Positions 52,742 to 62,503 of a stretch of DNA of 64,000 nucleotides are shown here, piece after piece. Position 1 is the first letter of the stretch; every line of letters starts with the position of its first letter. The notes under the pieces were generated by a model. The model was not told where the DNA came from and ran no database searches. It saw nothing but the letters and a program-made list of their open reading frames with translations. The translations under genes were made by a program, and so were the position numbers. Source of the stretch: Sulfomarinibacter sp963741385 (lineage in GTDB: Bacteria > Acidobacteriota > Thermoanaerobaculia > Thermoanaerobaculales > Sulfomarinibacteraceae); NCBI GenBank assembly GCA_963741385.1, contig CAVUHO010000006.1, positions 496,001 through 560,000 on the forward strand. The letters run 5' to 3'.

Positions 52742-53647
52742 ATGACCTCACCCGCCAAGGGCTTCGCACTCTACCTCACCCTCAAATCGTTTCTCGAGGT
52801 CGGCGGGCGGCTGCCGTTCGGGCTGACAAGGGTCCTCGGTCCGATGCTCAGCGGCACCGCTCTGCGCGTGATGCCGGTGACGCGACGACGTGTCCAAACC
52901 CATCTCGAGATGGCATTCCCCGAACTCGACAACCTCCAGCGCGACGCCATCATGCGCGGGTGCTCACGCCACTTCGGTCTGATGCTTGCCGAAACTGCCA
53001 GATTGTGGCGTGCCGGACCCGAACACGTGGAAGCGGTCTGCGAGATCGAGGGTCTCGAGCACCTGCAGCGCGCGCTCGATAACGGCCGGGGGGCCATGTT
53101 TGTCACCGCCCACTGCGGCAACTGGGAGCTTCTCAGCGCTCGGCTGCCGGTGGCTGGAGTGCCTCTGATCTCGGCCGTTCGCGAGCTCGCAGATCCTCGT
53201 CTCGACAGATTGGTGCAGGATACCCGAACGCGCTTCGGCACCGAGATCGTTCCTCGCGGACCAGCGGCCGGCCGCCAGTTGGCGCGTTCACTGGCACGAA
53301 ACAAGGTTTGCGGCCTGCTCATCGATCAGGACATCCGAGATGTCCCCGGCGTTTTCGTGCCCTTTTTCGGCCGTCCCGCCTGGACACCGTCCGGTGCTGC
53401 AACCCTGTCCATTCGCATGAAGTGCCCTATCGTCCCAGGGTTCATCCATCGTCGACCGGATGGGTCTCACAAGGCCGTGTTCCACCCTCCCCTTCCGCAG
53501 CCGACCGGTGGGACGCTCGAGGACCAGGTGCAGGGGCTGACCGCGGCGGCCACCGCCGTCATCGAGCGCCAGATTCGCGCCTTCCCCGAGCAGTGGGTGT
53601 GGATGCACCGGCGGTGGCGGCGGCAACCCGACAAGGAAGTCGTTTGA
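52742..53647 (+). CDS. Lipid A biosynthesis-type acyltransferase (LpxL/HtrB family)
   Basis: 301 residues. The catalytic motif HCGNWE is in MFVTAHCGNWELLSARLPVA; the second motif is LARNKVCGLLIDQDIRDVPG, followed by VFVPFFGRPAWTPSGAATLS and FPEQWVWMHRRWRRQ. A membrane-associated N-terminal helix is likely. It adds a secondary acyl chain to a lipid A-type glycolipid or similar, supporting a Gram-negative envelope. TACACT lies 6 nt before the ATG and the nearest GGAGG is 17 nt away, so initiation may be leaderless. The stop codon lies in a heptamer repeat. Confidence 0.9.
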   Translation: MTSPAKGFALYLTLKSFLEVGGRLPFGLTRVLGPMLSGTALRVMPVTRRRVQTHLEMAFPELDNLQRDAIMRGCSRHFGLMLAETARLWRAGPEHVEAVCEIEGLEHLQRALDNGRGAMFVTAHCGNWELLSARLPVAGVPLISAVRELADPRLDRLVQDTRTRFGTEIVPRGPAAGRQLARSLARNKVCGLLIDQDIRDVPGVFVPFFGRPAWTPSGAATLSIRMKCPIVPGFIHRRPDGSHKAVFHPPLPQPTGGTLEDQVQGLTAAATAVIERQIRAFPEQWVWMHRRWRRQPDKEVV

Positions 53648-53672
53648 ACGTTCAAACGTTCAACGTTCAACA
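53645..53672. repeat. Heptamer tandem repeat (AACGTTC)n
   Basis: Three to four units with one extra A. The array provides the TGA of the acyltransferase gene on the plus strand and, on the minus strand, the last two codons and TGA of nth. Two related units occur at 5471-5485. Confidence 0.85.
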
Positions 53673-54301
53673 CCGACCTTCGGGCAGACCTCGTCGAGGA
53701 CACACTCCGCACAGCGGGGCGACCGGGCCGAACAGACTCGGCGGCCGTGAAGAATCAGCCGGGTAGAGAACCGGATCCACTCGTCCTGCGGTATCAATCC
53801 TTCGAGTTTGGTGGCGATCTTTTCCGGGTCTTCGAGACCGGTCAGACCGAGCCGGCGCGCCAGCCGGCGGACGTGGGTGTCGACCGTAACGCCGGCGGCG
53901 ATGCCAAAGCCTTCTCCGAGCACCACCTTGGCGGTTTTGCGGCCGACCCCTGGAAGCGCGATCAAACCCTCCATGTCAACCGGCACCTCCCCTTGATGGA
54001 GCTCCACCACCGCCCGGGCGGCCCGGCGCAGGGCGGATGCCTTCTGTCGAAACATCCCGACAGAGCGAATGACCTCTTCGATGTCGTCTTGGGGCGCACC
54101 CGCGAGGTCCCCAGGCTCCGGCCACCGGTCGAACAGTGCGGGCGTCACCGTGTTGACCCTCACATCGGTGGACTGCGCGGACAGTACCGTCGCCACCAGC
54201 AGTTGCCACGGCGAACGGAAATCGAGCTCACATCGGGCTTCCGGATACTCTTTCTCCAGCATCTCGACGATCCGCCTCGCGCGCTGCGACGTCACGCCCA
54301 T
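53660..54301 (-). CDS. nth: Endonuclease III
   Basis: 213 residues from the ATG at 54301. DNA glycosylase/AP lyase for oxidised pyrimidines. ATVLSAQSTDVRVNTVTPAL, HhH motif LPGVGRKTAKVVLGEGFG with catalytic Lys, catalytic Asp in VDTHVRRLARRLGL, and the [4Fe-4S] motif C-x6-C-x2-C-x5-C (CSARSPRCAECVLDEVC). All key residues are present. The final residues (VGVER) fall inside the heptamer repeat. The start overlaps the kinase stop (TGATG). Confidence 0.96.
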   Translation of the reverse strand: MGVTSQRARRIVEMLEKEYPEARCELDFRSPWQLLVATVLSAQSTDVRVNTVTPALFDRWPEPGDLAGAPQDDIEEVIRSVGMFRQKASALRRAARAVVELHQGEVPVDMEGLIALPGVGRKTAKVVLGEGFGIAAGVTVDTHVRRLARRLGLTGLEDPEKIATKLEGLIPQDEWIRFSTRLILHGRRVCSARSPRCAECVLDEVCPKVGVER

Positions 54302-55968
54302 CAGTAGTTGAAGGACGACCCGCCGATGAACTCCCGCAGGATCGAGGTCTGTGGCACCTCGTCCGGAAAGATCGGTACGAAAATCGACAGGTGCTTGAGC
54401 AGTCGAAAGGCCTCGGTATAGGTCGGGCTGGTCCGCGGAACCTGCAACAGAAAGCGCTCGGCGAACACCTTGAGAACCGCCGGCTCGTAGACCAGGGCCG
54501 AGTTGAACATGACGTCCGCCTGCTCTTGAAACGGGAATATCCACTTGCCCTCGCCCCGCCTCACCTGGTCCCACAGATCCAGGGTGCGCTCGGCGGTGAA
54601 GCCCCTGAACAGCTGGTCTCGCACGATGCGGCGGATCAGACGCGCGTCGGAGGTGAAAATCCGGTTGTGGTCATCAATGGCCAACTGCGACAGTGCCGAG
54701 ATGAAGATGCGGTACCTGGTCTGCCGCGGCACCGACTGGGTGAGCCGGTCATTGAGGCCGTGGATGCCCTCAACCACCAACACGTGGTTGTCCTCCAACC
54801 GCATCGGGACCCACTCGTTCTGCGGTCTCCGCGACCCGGTGACGAAGTCAAAGCGCGGCGTCAGGACCGCCTCTCCCACCAAGAGCTCCGCCAGTTGCTG
54901 GTGAAACAACGGGAGGTCGATGGCCTCCAGGGACTCGAAGTCCAGCTTTCCGTCCTCGTCTCGTGGTGTTCGATCCCGGTCGACGTAGTAGTTGTCGAGG
55001 GACAGCGACACCATTTCGATGCCGTTGACCTTCAGCTGGACGCCCAGACGCTTGGCAAAGGTGGTCTTGCCGGACGAGGACGGACCCGCGATGGTCACGA
55101 CCCGGATCTGCGGCTGCCGGGACAGGATCTCATCCGCGATTTGAGCGATCTTCTTCTCGTGCAGCCCTTCGGCGATGCGGATGAAGTGCCGGTCCTCGCC
55201 TTTGAGACACACGCGGTTGAGCTGGCCCACGTTTTGAACGCCGAGCAGTTCCTGCCAACGGCGGGCCTCCACGTAGGTCCTGAACAGCAGGGGGCGCGGC
55301 GAGAACCGGGGCAGCTGGCTGCGATCCGCACGGCGTGGAAATTGCAGCATCAGACCGTCCTCGTAGGGCATCACCCCGAAGGTCGGACAACAGCCCGTGT
55401 GCGGCGCGCTGGGACCGTAGGCAAAATCGACAAACCCTCCGCAGGTGAGAGTATGGACCGACGACGACCTCCGGGTGGCGAGGAGCAGCAACTTGTCCTC
55501 GCACCCGTTCGCGCGACAGTACTTCTCGGCCTCCTCGATCGTCACCGTGCCGCGCACGAAGGGATGTGCTTCCTCGTGAATCGATTGCATCCGCTGTTCG
55601 ATGGCCGGCGCCATCTCCTCCAGCGGCGGATGGGAGCCTCGGATCTGATAGTGGTAGCAATTGCCCAACGACTGTCCGATCACCGGCCTCGCCTCTGGAA
55701 ACACGTCACGGCAGGCCTCGTTGAACATCAGGCTCACCGACCGTTTGTAAACCGACTCGCCCTCGCGGTCGCCGTAACGGACCAACTCGAGATCGACCAG
55801 CCCCCGCAGTGGAAAATCGAGCATGACCTGGCGGCGGTTGACCATTGCGGAAAGGACCGTGTCCGGAATTTCTCCGTTGATGGAATGAAGGAACTCAGCA
55901 ATCCTGATCCCGGACTTCATCCGGTACACGGCATCCCGATAGTGAATCTCGACACGGTTGTTCTTCAT
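54301..55968 (-). CDS. Nucleoside (uridine) kinase with N-terminal TGS/tRNA-synthetase-like domains
   Basis: 555 residues from the ATG at 55968. The N-terminus (~1-60) is a TGS domain, followed by a ThrRS second-additional-domain-like region with IHEEAHPFVRGTVTIEEAEK. The middle holds CCPTFGVMPYEDGLMLQFPR. The C-terminal half is a uridine kinase/PRK P-loop domain: TIAGPSSSGKTTFAKRLGVQ, LSLDNYYVDRDRTPRDEDGK, DFESLEAIDLPLFHQQLAEL and VLVVEGIHGLNDRLT. This fusion is known in several phyla, probably phosphorylating a nucleoside, with an unproven role for the synthetase-like part. It is co-directional and coupled with nth. Confidence 0.9.
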   Translation of the reverse strand: MKNNRVEIHYRDAVYRMKSGIRIAEFLHSINGEIPDTVLSAMVNRRQVMLDFPLRGLVDLELVRYGDREGESVYKRSVSLMFNEACRDVFPEARPVIGQSLGNCYHYQIRGSHPPLEEMAPAIEQRMQSIHEEAHPFVRGTVTIEEAEKYCRANGCEDKLLLLATRRSSSVHTLTCGGFVDFAYGPSAPHTGCCPTFGVMPYEDGLMLQFPRRADRSQLPRFSPRPLLFRTYVEARRWQELLGVQNVGQLNRVCLKGEDRHFIRIAEGLHEKKIAQIADEILSRQPQIRVVTIAGPSSSGKTTFAKRLGVQLKVNGIEMVSLSLDNYYVDRDRTPRDEDGKLDFESLEAIDLPLFHQQLAELLVGEAVLTPRFDFVTGSRRPQNEWVPMRLEDNHVLVVEGIHGLNDRLTQSVPRQTRYRIFISALSQLAIDDHNRIFTSDARLIRRIVRDQLFRGFTAERTLDLWDQVRRGEGKWIFPFQEQADVMFNSALVYEPAVLKVFAERFLLQVPRTSPTYTEAFRLLKHLSIFVPIFPDEVPQTSILREFIGGSSFNY

Positions 55969-56082
55969 GGTTCTCCGATCTGGAATTCGACACCGAAATG
56001 ACCGGCATCCAAGACACCAATATACCGCGCCGGGGTCGCGGAAACGCCGGACTGACCACAGATAATCGCTGCAATTACACTC

Positions 56083-56110
56083 TTGCGCTCCGACGCGGGA
56101 TTCGTATACT
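56083..56110 (+). promoter_or_regulatory. Promoter of the small RNA gene
   Basis: TTGCGC (56083-56088), 16-bp spacer, TATACT (56105-56110), one of the best -10 elements in the window. The predicted start is near 56117. Confidence 0.55.
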
Positions 56111-56116
56111 GAGGGT

Positions 56117-56194
56117 TCAATCAAGGCGCCCATGCCATACCGAAGGGTGGTCGAAACAGTCGGCGATACGGGGGCATGGGCGCCGATTTTTTTT
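56117..56194 (+). ncRNA. Candidate small RNA (~78 nt)
   Basis: Between the divergent kinase promoter region and the zinc-ribbon gene there is a promoter followed within 80 nt by a strong terminator and no ORF. The RNA folds as one long stem: GGCGCCCATGCC (56125-56136) with GGCATGGGCGCC (56173-56184), enclosing CCGA...TCGG with a 16-nt loop AGGGTGGTCGAAACAG. It matches no small RNA or riboswitch I can recall. It could be a trans-acting RNA, an attenuated leader with no downstream gene on that strand, or a structural RNA. Confidence 0.45.
56125..56194 (+). terminator. Rho-independent terminator of the small RNA
   Basis: A 12-bp perfect stem (56125-56136 with 56173-56184) followed by GA and eight T (56187-56194). 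Confidence 0.75.
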
Positions 56195-56238
56195 GCAAAT
56201 CAAGGGCGCCCGCCGATCGGTGGGCGCCCTTGATTTGC
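56195..56238. repeat. Perfect 17-bp inverted repeat
   Basis: GCAAATCAAGGGCGCCC (56195-56211) and its exact complement (56222-56238) with a 10-nt loop that is itself nearly palindromic (CCGATCGG). It directly abuts the T tract of the small RNA terminator and lies 22 bp past the zinc-ribbon gene's stop. A further hairpin GCGCCGGC-TAC-GCCGGCGC follows at 56241-56259. It may stabilise or end the minus-strand mRNA; no T tract follows on that strand. Confidence 0.85.
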
Positions 56239-56260
56239 TGGCGCCGGCTACGCCGGCGCG

Positions 56261-56386
56261 CTACTTGACCTTGATCTTTTTCGGGTCGCAAACCTCGGCT
56301 TTCTTCTTCACCACCGCGCCGCAGTCCTTGCAGCGGAAGCGCCCGGGTTTGGGATTGGCCGAGGATTCACCTTTCTTGCAACTCAT
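56261..56386 (-). CDS. Small zinc-ribbon protein, 41 residues
   Basis: From the ATG at 56386: MSCKKGESSANPKPGRF, RCKDCGAVVKKKAEVCDPKK, IKVK. A CxxC knuckle plus a further Cys (and the N-terminal Cys) could bind one zinc, and the protein is strongly basic. Compact Lys-rich zinc proteins of this size are seen in several phyla without known function. Real coding is supported by the amino-acid composition and the clear stop, but it is short. It is flanked by two stable hairpins downstream. Confidence 0.6.
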   Translation of the reverse strand: MSCKKGESSANPKPGRFRCKDCGAVVKKKAEVCDPKKIKVK

Positions 56387-56471
56387 CAGCGTGAGATTAT
56401 ATCTCAAACTGGCGCAGAGGCAAGGCCGGTCCCACCTGTGGCCATCGCGTCCCAGTGACACAGCGCTGCTG

Positions 56472-56500
56472 TGGAGATTGCCGCGCGTTCGAGCTACACT
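56472..56500 (+). promoter_or_regulatory. Promoter of the gene at 56527
   Basis: TGGAGA (56472-56477), 17-bp spacer, TACACT (56495-56500). The predicted start near 56507 lies downstream of the alternative start at 56455, which supports ATG 56527 as the real start. Confidence 0.45.
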
Positions 56501-56526
56501 CGCCCGCGGCGAAGGGGTTTCGAAAT

Positions 56527-57210
56527 ATGCAGGTTCCAGACTGGTACACCGGCAGCGATGAGTCGGGGCGCATCGCGGCCGCCATCGAGCGGGCCATCGA
56601 GAGAATGGACGACAGAACAGCCGACCATACGGATATCAGCGATCTTCAGGCATTGACCAAGCTCGAACAGGAGGTCAACTGGCGGAACTTCCTGCTCGGT
56701 CTGATCGGCACCATCCACTACGACCTGGAGGAGATCGACAGCGCCCGCACCATCCTCGAAGAGTCAATCACCTCGTACAAGGCGTATCTGGAGACCTTCG
56801 ACGAGGTCCTCAGCGTCTACTGTCAGTCCTGCTACACCCTCGGCGTCATCCTCTTCGACGACGGGCGCTACGGCGAGGCCATCCCCTATCTCCTCCGCTG
56901 TCTGCCCTACATGCACGAGGTCTACGACGACACCTACATCGGACACATCTACACATTTCTTTCGTTGTGCCTCAGTTGGACCAACCAGCCCGGATTCAGC
57001 GTGGTGTTTTCCGAGGCGGCCGCCTATATCCGGCGCTGCGACTGCGAGTCTCTCGAACAGTTGATGGTCGCCTTCAGCGACGTCGGAGAGGTGGACAAGG
57101 CCACGGATGTCTTCCATCTCCTGCAGCGGCACTGCCAGGACTACGAGCACTACGACCGCGTGCTGGAGTTCGCCGAACAGAATCTGGGCGAGTCAGGAAT
57201 CGTCAATTAG
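56527..57210 (+). CDS. Helical-repeat (TPR-like) protein of unknown function
   Basis: 227 residues from ATG 56527. Entirely helical, with several TPR-like pairs: FLLGLIGTIHYDLEEIDSAR, TILEESITSYKAYLE, YTLGVILFDDGRYGEAIPYL and CLPYMHEVYDDTYIGHIYTF. No signal or membrane segment, so cytoplasmic. It is probably a protein-binding scaffold; no family name can be assigned. It is convergent with the small membrane protein gene. Confidence 0.7.
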   Translation: MQVPDWYTGSDESGRIAAAIERAIERMDDRTADHTDISDLQALTKLEQEVNWRNFLLGLIGTIHYDLEEIDSARTILEESITSYKAYLETFDEVLSVYCQSCYTLGVILFDDGRYGEAIPYLLRCLPYMHEVYDDTYIGHIYTFLSLCLSWTNQPGFSVVFSEAAAYIRRCDCESLEQLMVAFSDVGEVDKATDVFHLLQRHCQDYEHYDRVLEFAEQNLGESGIVN

Positions 57211-57220
57211 GCGGGAGTTT

Positions 57221-57409
57221 TCAGGGCAGAATTCTCCCGTACGTCACCCAGTGGTAGATGACGTAGAACCAGCTGAGAAAGGCGTGGAGCAGCGCCCAGA
57301 GAATGCTGTGATTGACGCTCCAGCTCAGCAGTGCCGCCAGCACCGCCCCGATGCTGCCGAAAATCCCGCCACCGCAGCAACCACATCCCTTTGCGTTGGA
57401 GTCACCCAT
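57221..57409 (-). CDS. Small membrane protein, 62 residues
   Basis: MGDSNAKGCGCCGGGIFGS followed by two hydrophobic segments (IGAVLAALLSWSVNHSILWA, LLHAFLSWFYVIYHWVTYG). GGAGG precedes the ATG. The N-terminal Gly/Cys cluster (GCGCCGGG) may be a metal or acylation site. Short two-helix proteins of this kind are common and uncharacterised. It is convergent with the TPR-like gene, 10 bp apart. Confidence 0.65.
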   Translation of the reverse strand: MGDSNAKGCGCCGGGIFGSIGAVLAALLSWSVNHSILWALLHAFLSWFYVIYHWVTYGRILP

Positions 57410-57493
57410 ACCGCCTCCGAATCCCCGGTGAATTCAGTACACAGCATAACCCGAACTGACAGGGGTCGGGCCGCGATCGGGTGCGCCCCGCCG

Positions 57494-57745
57494 TCAGGCC
57501 TTTTTGATCAAGCGGATAACGAACAGGAGGACGCACGCACCGACAAACGCGGTGATCACCGCTCCGATGAACCCACCGGCGGCGATCCCCATCACCCCGA
57601 ACAGCCAACCACCAATGAATGCGCCGACGATCCCGACCACGATGTCACCGAGAAGACCGAATCCGCCACCCTTCATCACCACCCCGGCCAGCCAACCCGC
57701 GACCGCGCCGATAATCAGGAACACCACAATACTCGTCAGATCCAT
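57494..57745 (-). CDS. GlsB/YeaQ/YmgE-family membrane protein
   Basis: 83 residues with three glycine-rich membrane helices: VVFLIIGAVAGWLAGVVMKG, GGFGLLGDIVVGIVGAFIGG and FVGACVLLFVIRLIKK. GLLGDIVVGIVGAFIGGWLF is the family signature of these transglycosylase-associated-domain stress proteins. GGAGG upstream supports the start. A role in envelope stress is known only by association. Confidence 0.92.
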   Translation of the reverse strand: MDLTSIVVFLIIGAVAGWLAGVVMKGGGFGLLGDIVVGIVGAFIGGWLFGVMGIAAGGFIGAVITAFVGACVLLFVIRLIKKA

Positions 57746-57875
57746 GACCTATCCTCCTTCCGTTGTTCAGCCAACACGCACCCGCCCGACTGCTGTGTGG
57801 GTGGGCCCTCTGCGAATCGTCTCTGTGCGTCGAATCTCCTCGCACGATACCACGGCAGGGGGCCGGTCAGACGGG

Positions 57876-58262
57876 TCAGGACCGGGTCTCGTGACCCCGG
57901 AGGCTGACCAACGACTCGATGCGCGGCAAACGGACACTGCCGGTCCCGTGCCACGGGTGGACCTCGAGACCGCTCAGCGCGCCGCCATGAACCCACAGAA
58001 TGACTCCCACCGGCACACCATCGGGCGATTCGGCGTCGGCTACAACCAGTGGTTTCGGCGCGCCGTCGCGGAGGCCTTCGCCCACCTCGAGGTCGATGCT
58101 CGGACAACCGCAACCGCAGCCCCCGACCACACGGACCCCTGGGAGCTGGCCGAGATAGCGGCCGGCTCGGACGCCGGCGGCGCCGAGGAGAGCCTCGATC
58201 AACTCGAGCTCGGCATTGCTCAGTGGCCGGGGCGCCCCGGTCCGGTGGCTTCGTTTCATCAT
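57876..58262 (-). CDS. Conserved-looking hypothetical protein
   Basis: 128 residues from the ATG at 58262. N-terminal helix LSNAELELIEALLGAAGVRA, then GVRVVGGCGCGCPSIDLEVG, whose Cys-Gly-Cys-Gly-Cys motif could bind a metal, and VPVGVILWVHGGALSGLEVH followed by RLPRIESLVSLRG. The fold appears alpha/beta. I do not recognise the family. The 265 bp upstream hold no other gene and presumably the divergent promoters of this gene and the ligase gene. Confidence 0.65.
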   Translation of the reverse strand: MMKRSHRTGAPRPLSNAELELIEALLGAAGVRAGRYLGQLPGVRVVGGCGCGCPSIDLEVGEGLRDGAPKPLVVADAESPDGVPVGVILWVHGGALSGLEVHPWHGTGSVRLPRIESLVSLRGHETRS

Positions 58263-60277
58263 TCATCTCCGCAGTCGCCGCGATCTTTGAGGCTCAGCGG
58301 ACCCACGATGCGGGCCGACGAACCGGCAACCGTCGCGACCGACCAATCCCGCCTTGAAGTACGTCTCACACAGGTGAGGGTTCTCACCTCCGGCCGGAAG
58401 GTTTCGCTGGCGCCTCAGCTCGGCCGACTCACACCCCCCCCCAACATTTCCCCGGCGACGCGACCCCGATTGCCGCGCCCCAATCTCTCTCGTATGATCA
58501 CTTGAACAATCTAGGTGGAGGCACACCGTGGGCAACACGCTCAACCAGCGGTTCGTCGAGATCGTGGATCGCCGCCGCGAAAACACCGCATTCATGGTCA
58601 AGCGCCGCGGATCCTGGGAGAGCTTTTCATTCGACTGGGCGATGCTCCAGGTTCGCGAGACCGCCTTTGCGCTCGAGGCCCTCGGCTGCGAGCCGGGCAC
58701 GCGGGTGGCCATCCTCTCGGAAAACCGGCCGGAGTGGGCGACGACTGACTTCGGCGCCCTGGCTGCGGGAATGGTCAGTGTTCCTCTCTATACGACGCTG
58801 ATACCCGAGCAACTGGCTTACATCCTCAACGACGCCGGAGCTCGGGTGATCTTCCTGTCGACCATGGACCACCTGCAGACGATCCTGGCCATCAAGAACG
58901 CGGTTCCGTCGCTCGAGAAAATCGTTGTTTTTTATCCGGAAGAGCTCCACGAAGACGGGACCGTGATCAGCCTCGAGTCATTCAAGGCACTGGGACGCGA
59001 CCACAGCCACCAGGAATTCCTCGAGCTGACCGGGCGCGCCGTGCCGTCCGACACTGCCACCATCGTCTACACGTCGGGAACCACCGGCGACCCCAAGGGC
59101 GTCGTCCTCACCCACCACTGCTTCATGGCCGAGTACGACGCCGTGTACCCGGTTTTCGAAGGCAACGAAGGCGATCGCCTGCTCTCCTTTCTGCCCCTGT
59201 CCCACATCCTGCAGAGGGTCGTGGACACATTCGCCCTCCTGTACGGTTTCACGATCGCTTACGCCGAGAGCCTGGAAACCCTCGGCGACAACCTGCGTGA
59301 GATCCGGCCTACCCACATCGTCGCGGTGCCGCGGGTCTACGAGAAAATGCACGGCCGCATCCACGCCGGCGTGCAGCAGGGACCGGCTCTGAAGCGGGGG
59401 GTTTTCCACTGGGCCGTGGGCGTCGGCCGTCGTTTCAACCAGGCTGAGGCCTCCGGGGGCGCCGGACCAGCGCTCGCGTTCCAGCACCGCATGGCCACAG
59501 CCCTGGTGTTCAAAAAAATCCAGGCCGCGACCGGCGGCAACATCGGTTTCTACGTCTCCACCGGCGCTCCCCTCGCCAAGGGTCTGGCCGAGTTCTTCGA
59601 CGCCATCGGCATCCGTATCATCGAGGCATGGGGCATGACGGAGCTGACCGGCGCCGTCACCGCCAACACCCGCACCGATTTCCGCTTCGGGAGCGTCGGC
59701 AAGCCGGGGCCGGGCGTCGAACTCAAGATCACCGGCGAGGGCGAGGTCTGCGTCCGCGGCGACATCGTGATGAAGGAGTACTGGCGCAAGCCCGAGGCCA
59801 CAACCGAGACCATCGACGGCGAGGGTTGGCTCCACACCGGCGACGTCGGCCGCATCGACGGCGACGGCTTTCTCCACATCACCGACCGCATCAAGGAGAT
59901 CATCGTCACCGCCGGCGGCAAGAACGTGGCGCCGCAGCCGATCGAGAACGCCCTCAAGACCGACCGCTTCATCGCCCAGGCCATGGTCATCGGCGATCGC
60001 CGCAACTTCATCAGCGCCCTGGTGGTGCCGCAGAGAGATGTGCTGCAACCGTGGGCGGATGAACAGGGTCTCGAAGGCGATCTCGACGAATTGTGCGCGA
60101 ACCCGTCCGTCCACTCCCACTATGAAAAGATCGTCGACTCGAAGATGGCGTCGTTCTCGCGCTACGAACGGGTTCGCAAGTTCACTCTCGTCCCCGACGA
60201 GTTCAGCCAGGACGCCGACGAGCTGACACCGACCCTCAAGCTCAAGCGCCGGGTGCTGTTGGAGAAATACGCCGAGA

Positions 60278-62428
<2,151 letters not shown>

Positions 62429-62503
62429 ACCGCTCCGCTCAATTGTACCGGGGCCCGGGCGCCGTTACCCTGACCCTCGACCTGCTCACTTACGGAGGAG
62501 TTG

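Noticed and set aside
56455..56526. Upstream GTG start adding a Cys-rich N-terminus to the TPR-like protein
   Set aside because: The likely promoter (TACACT at 56495-56500) lies downstream of it, and the extra residues do not fit the helical-repeat fold.
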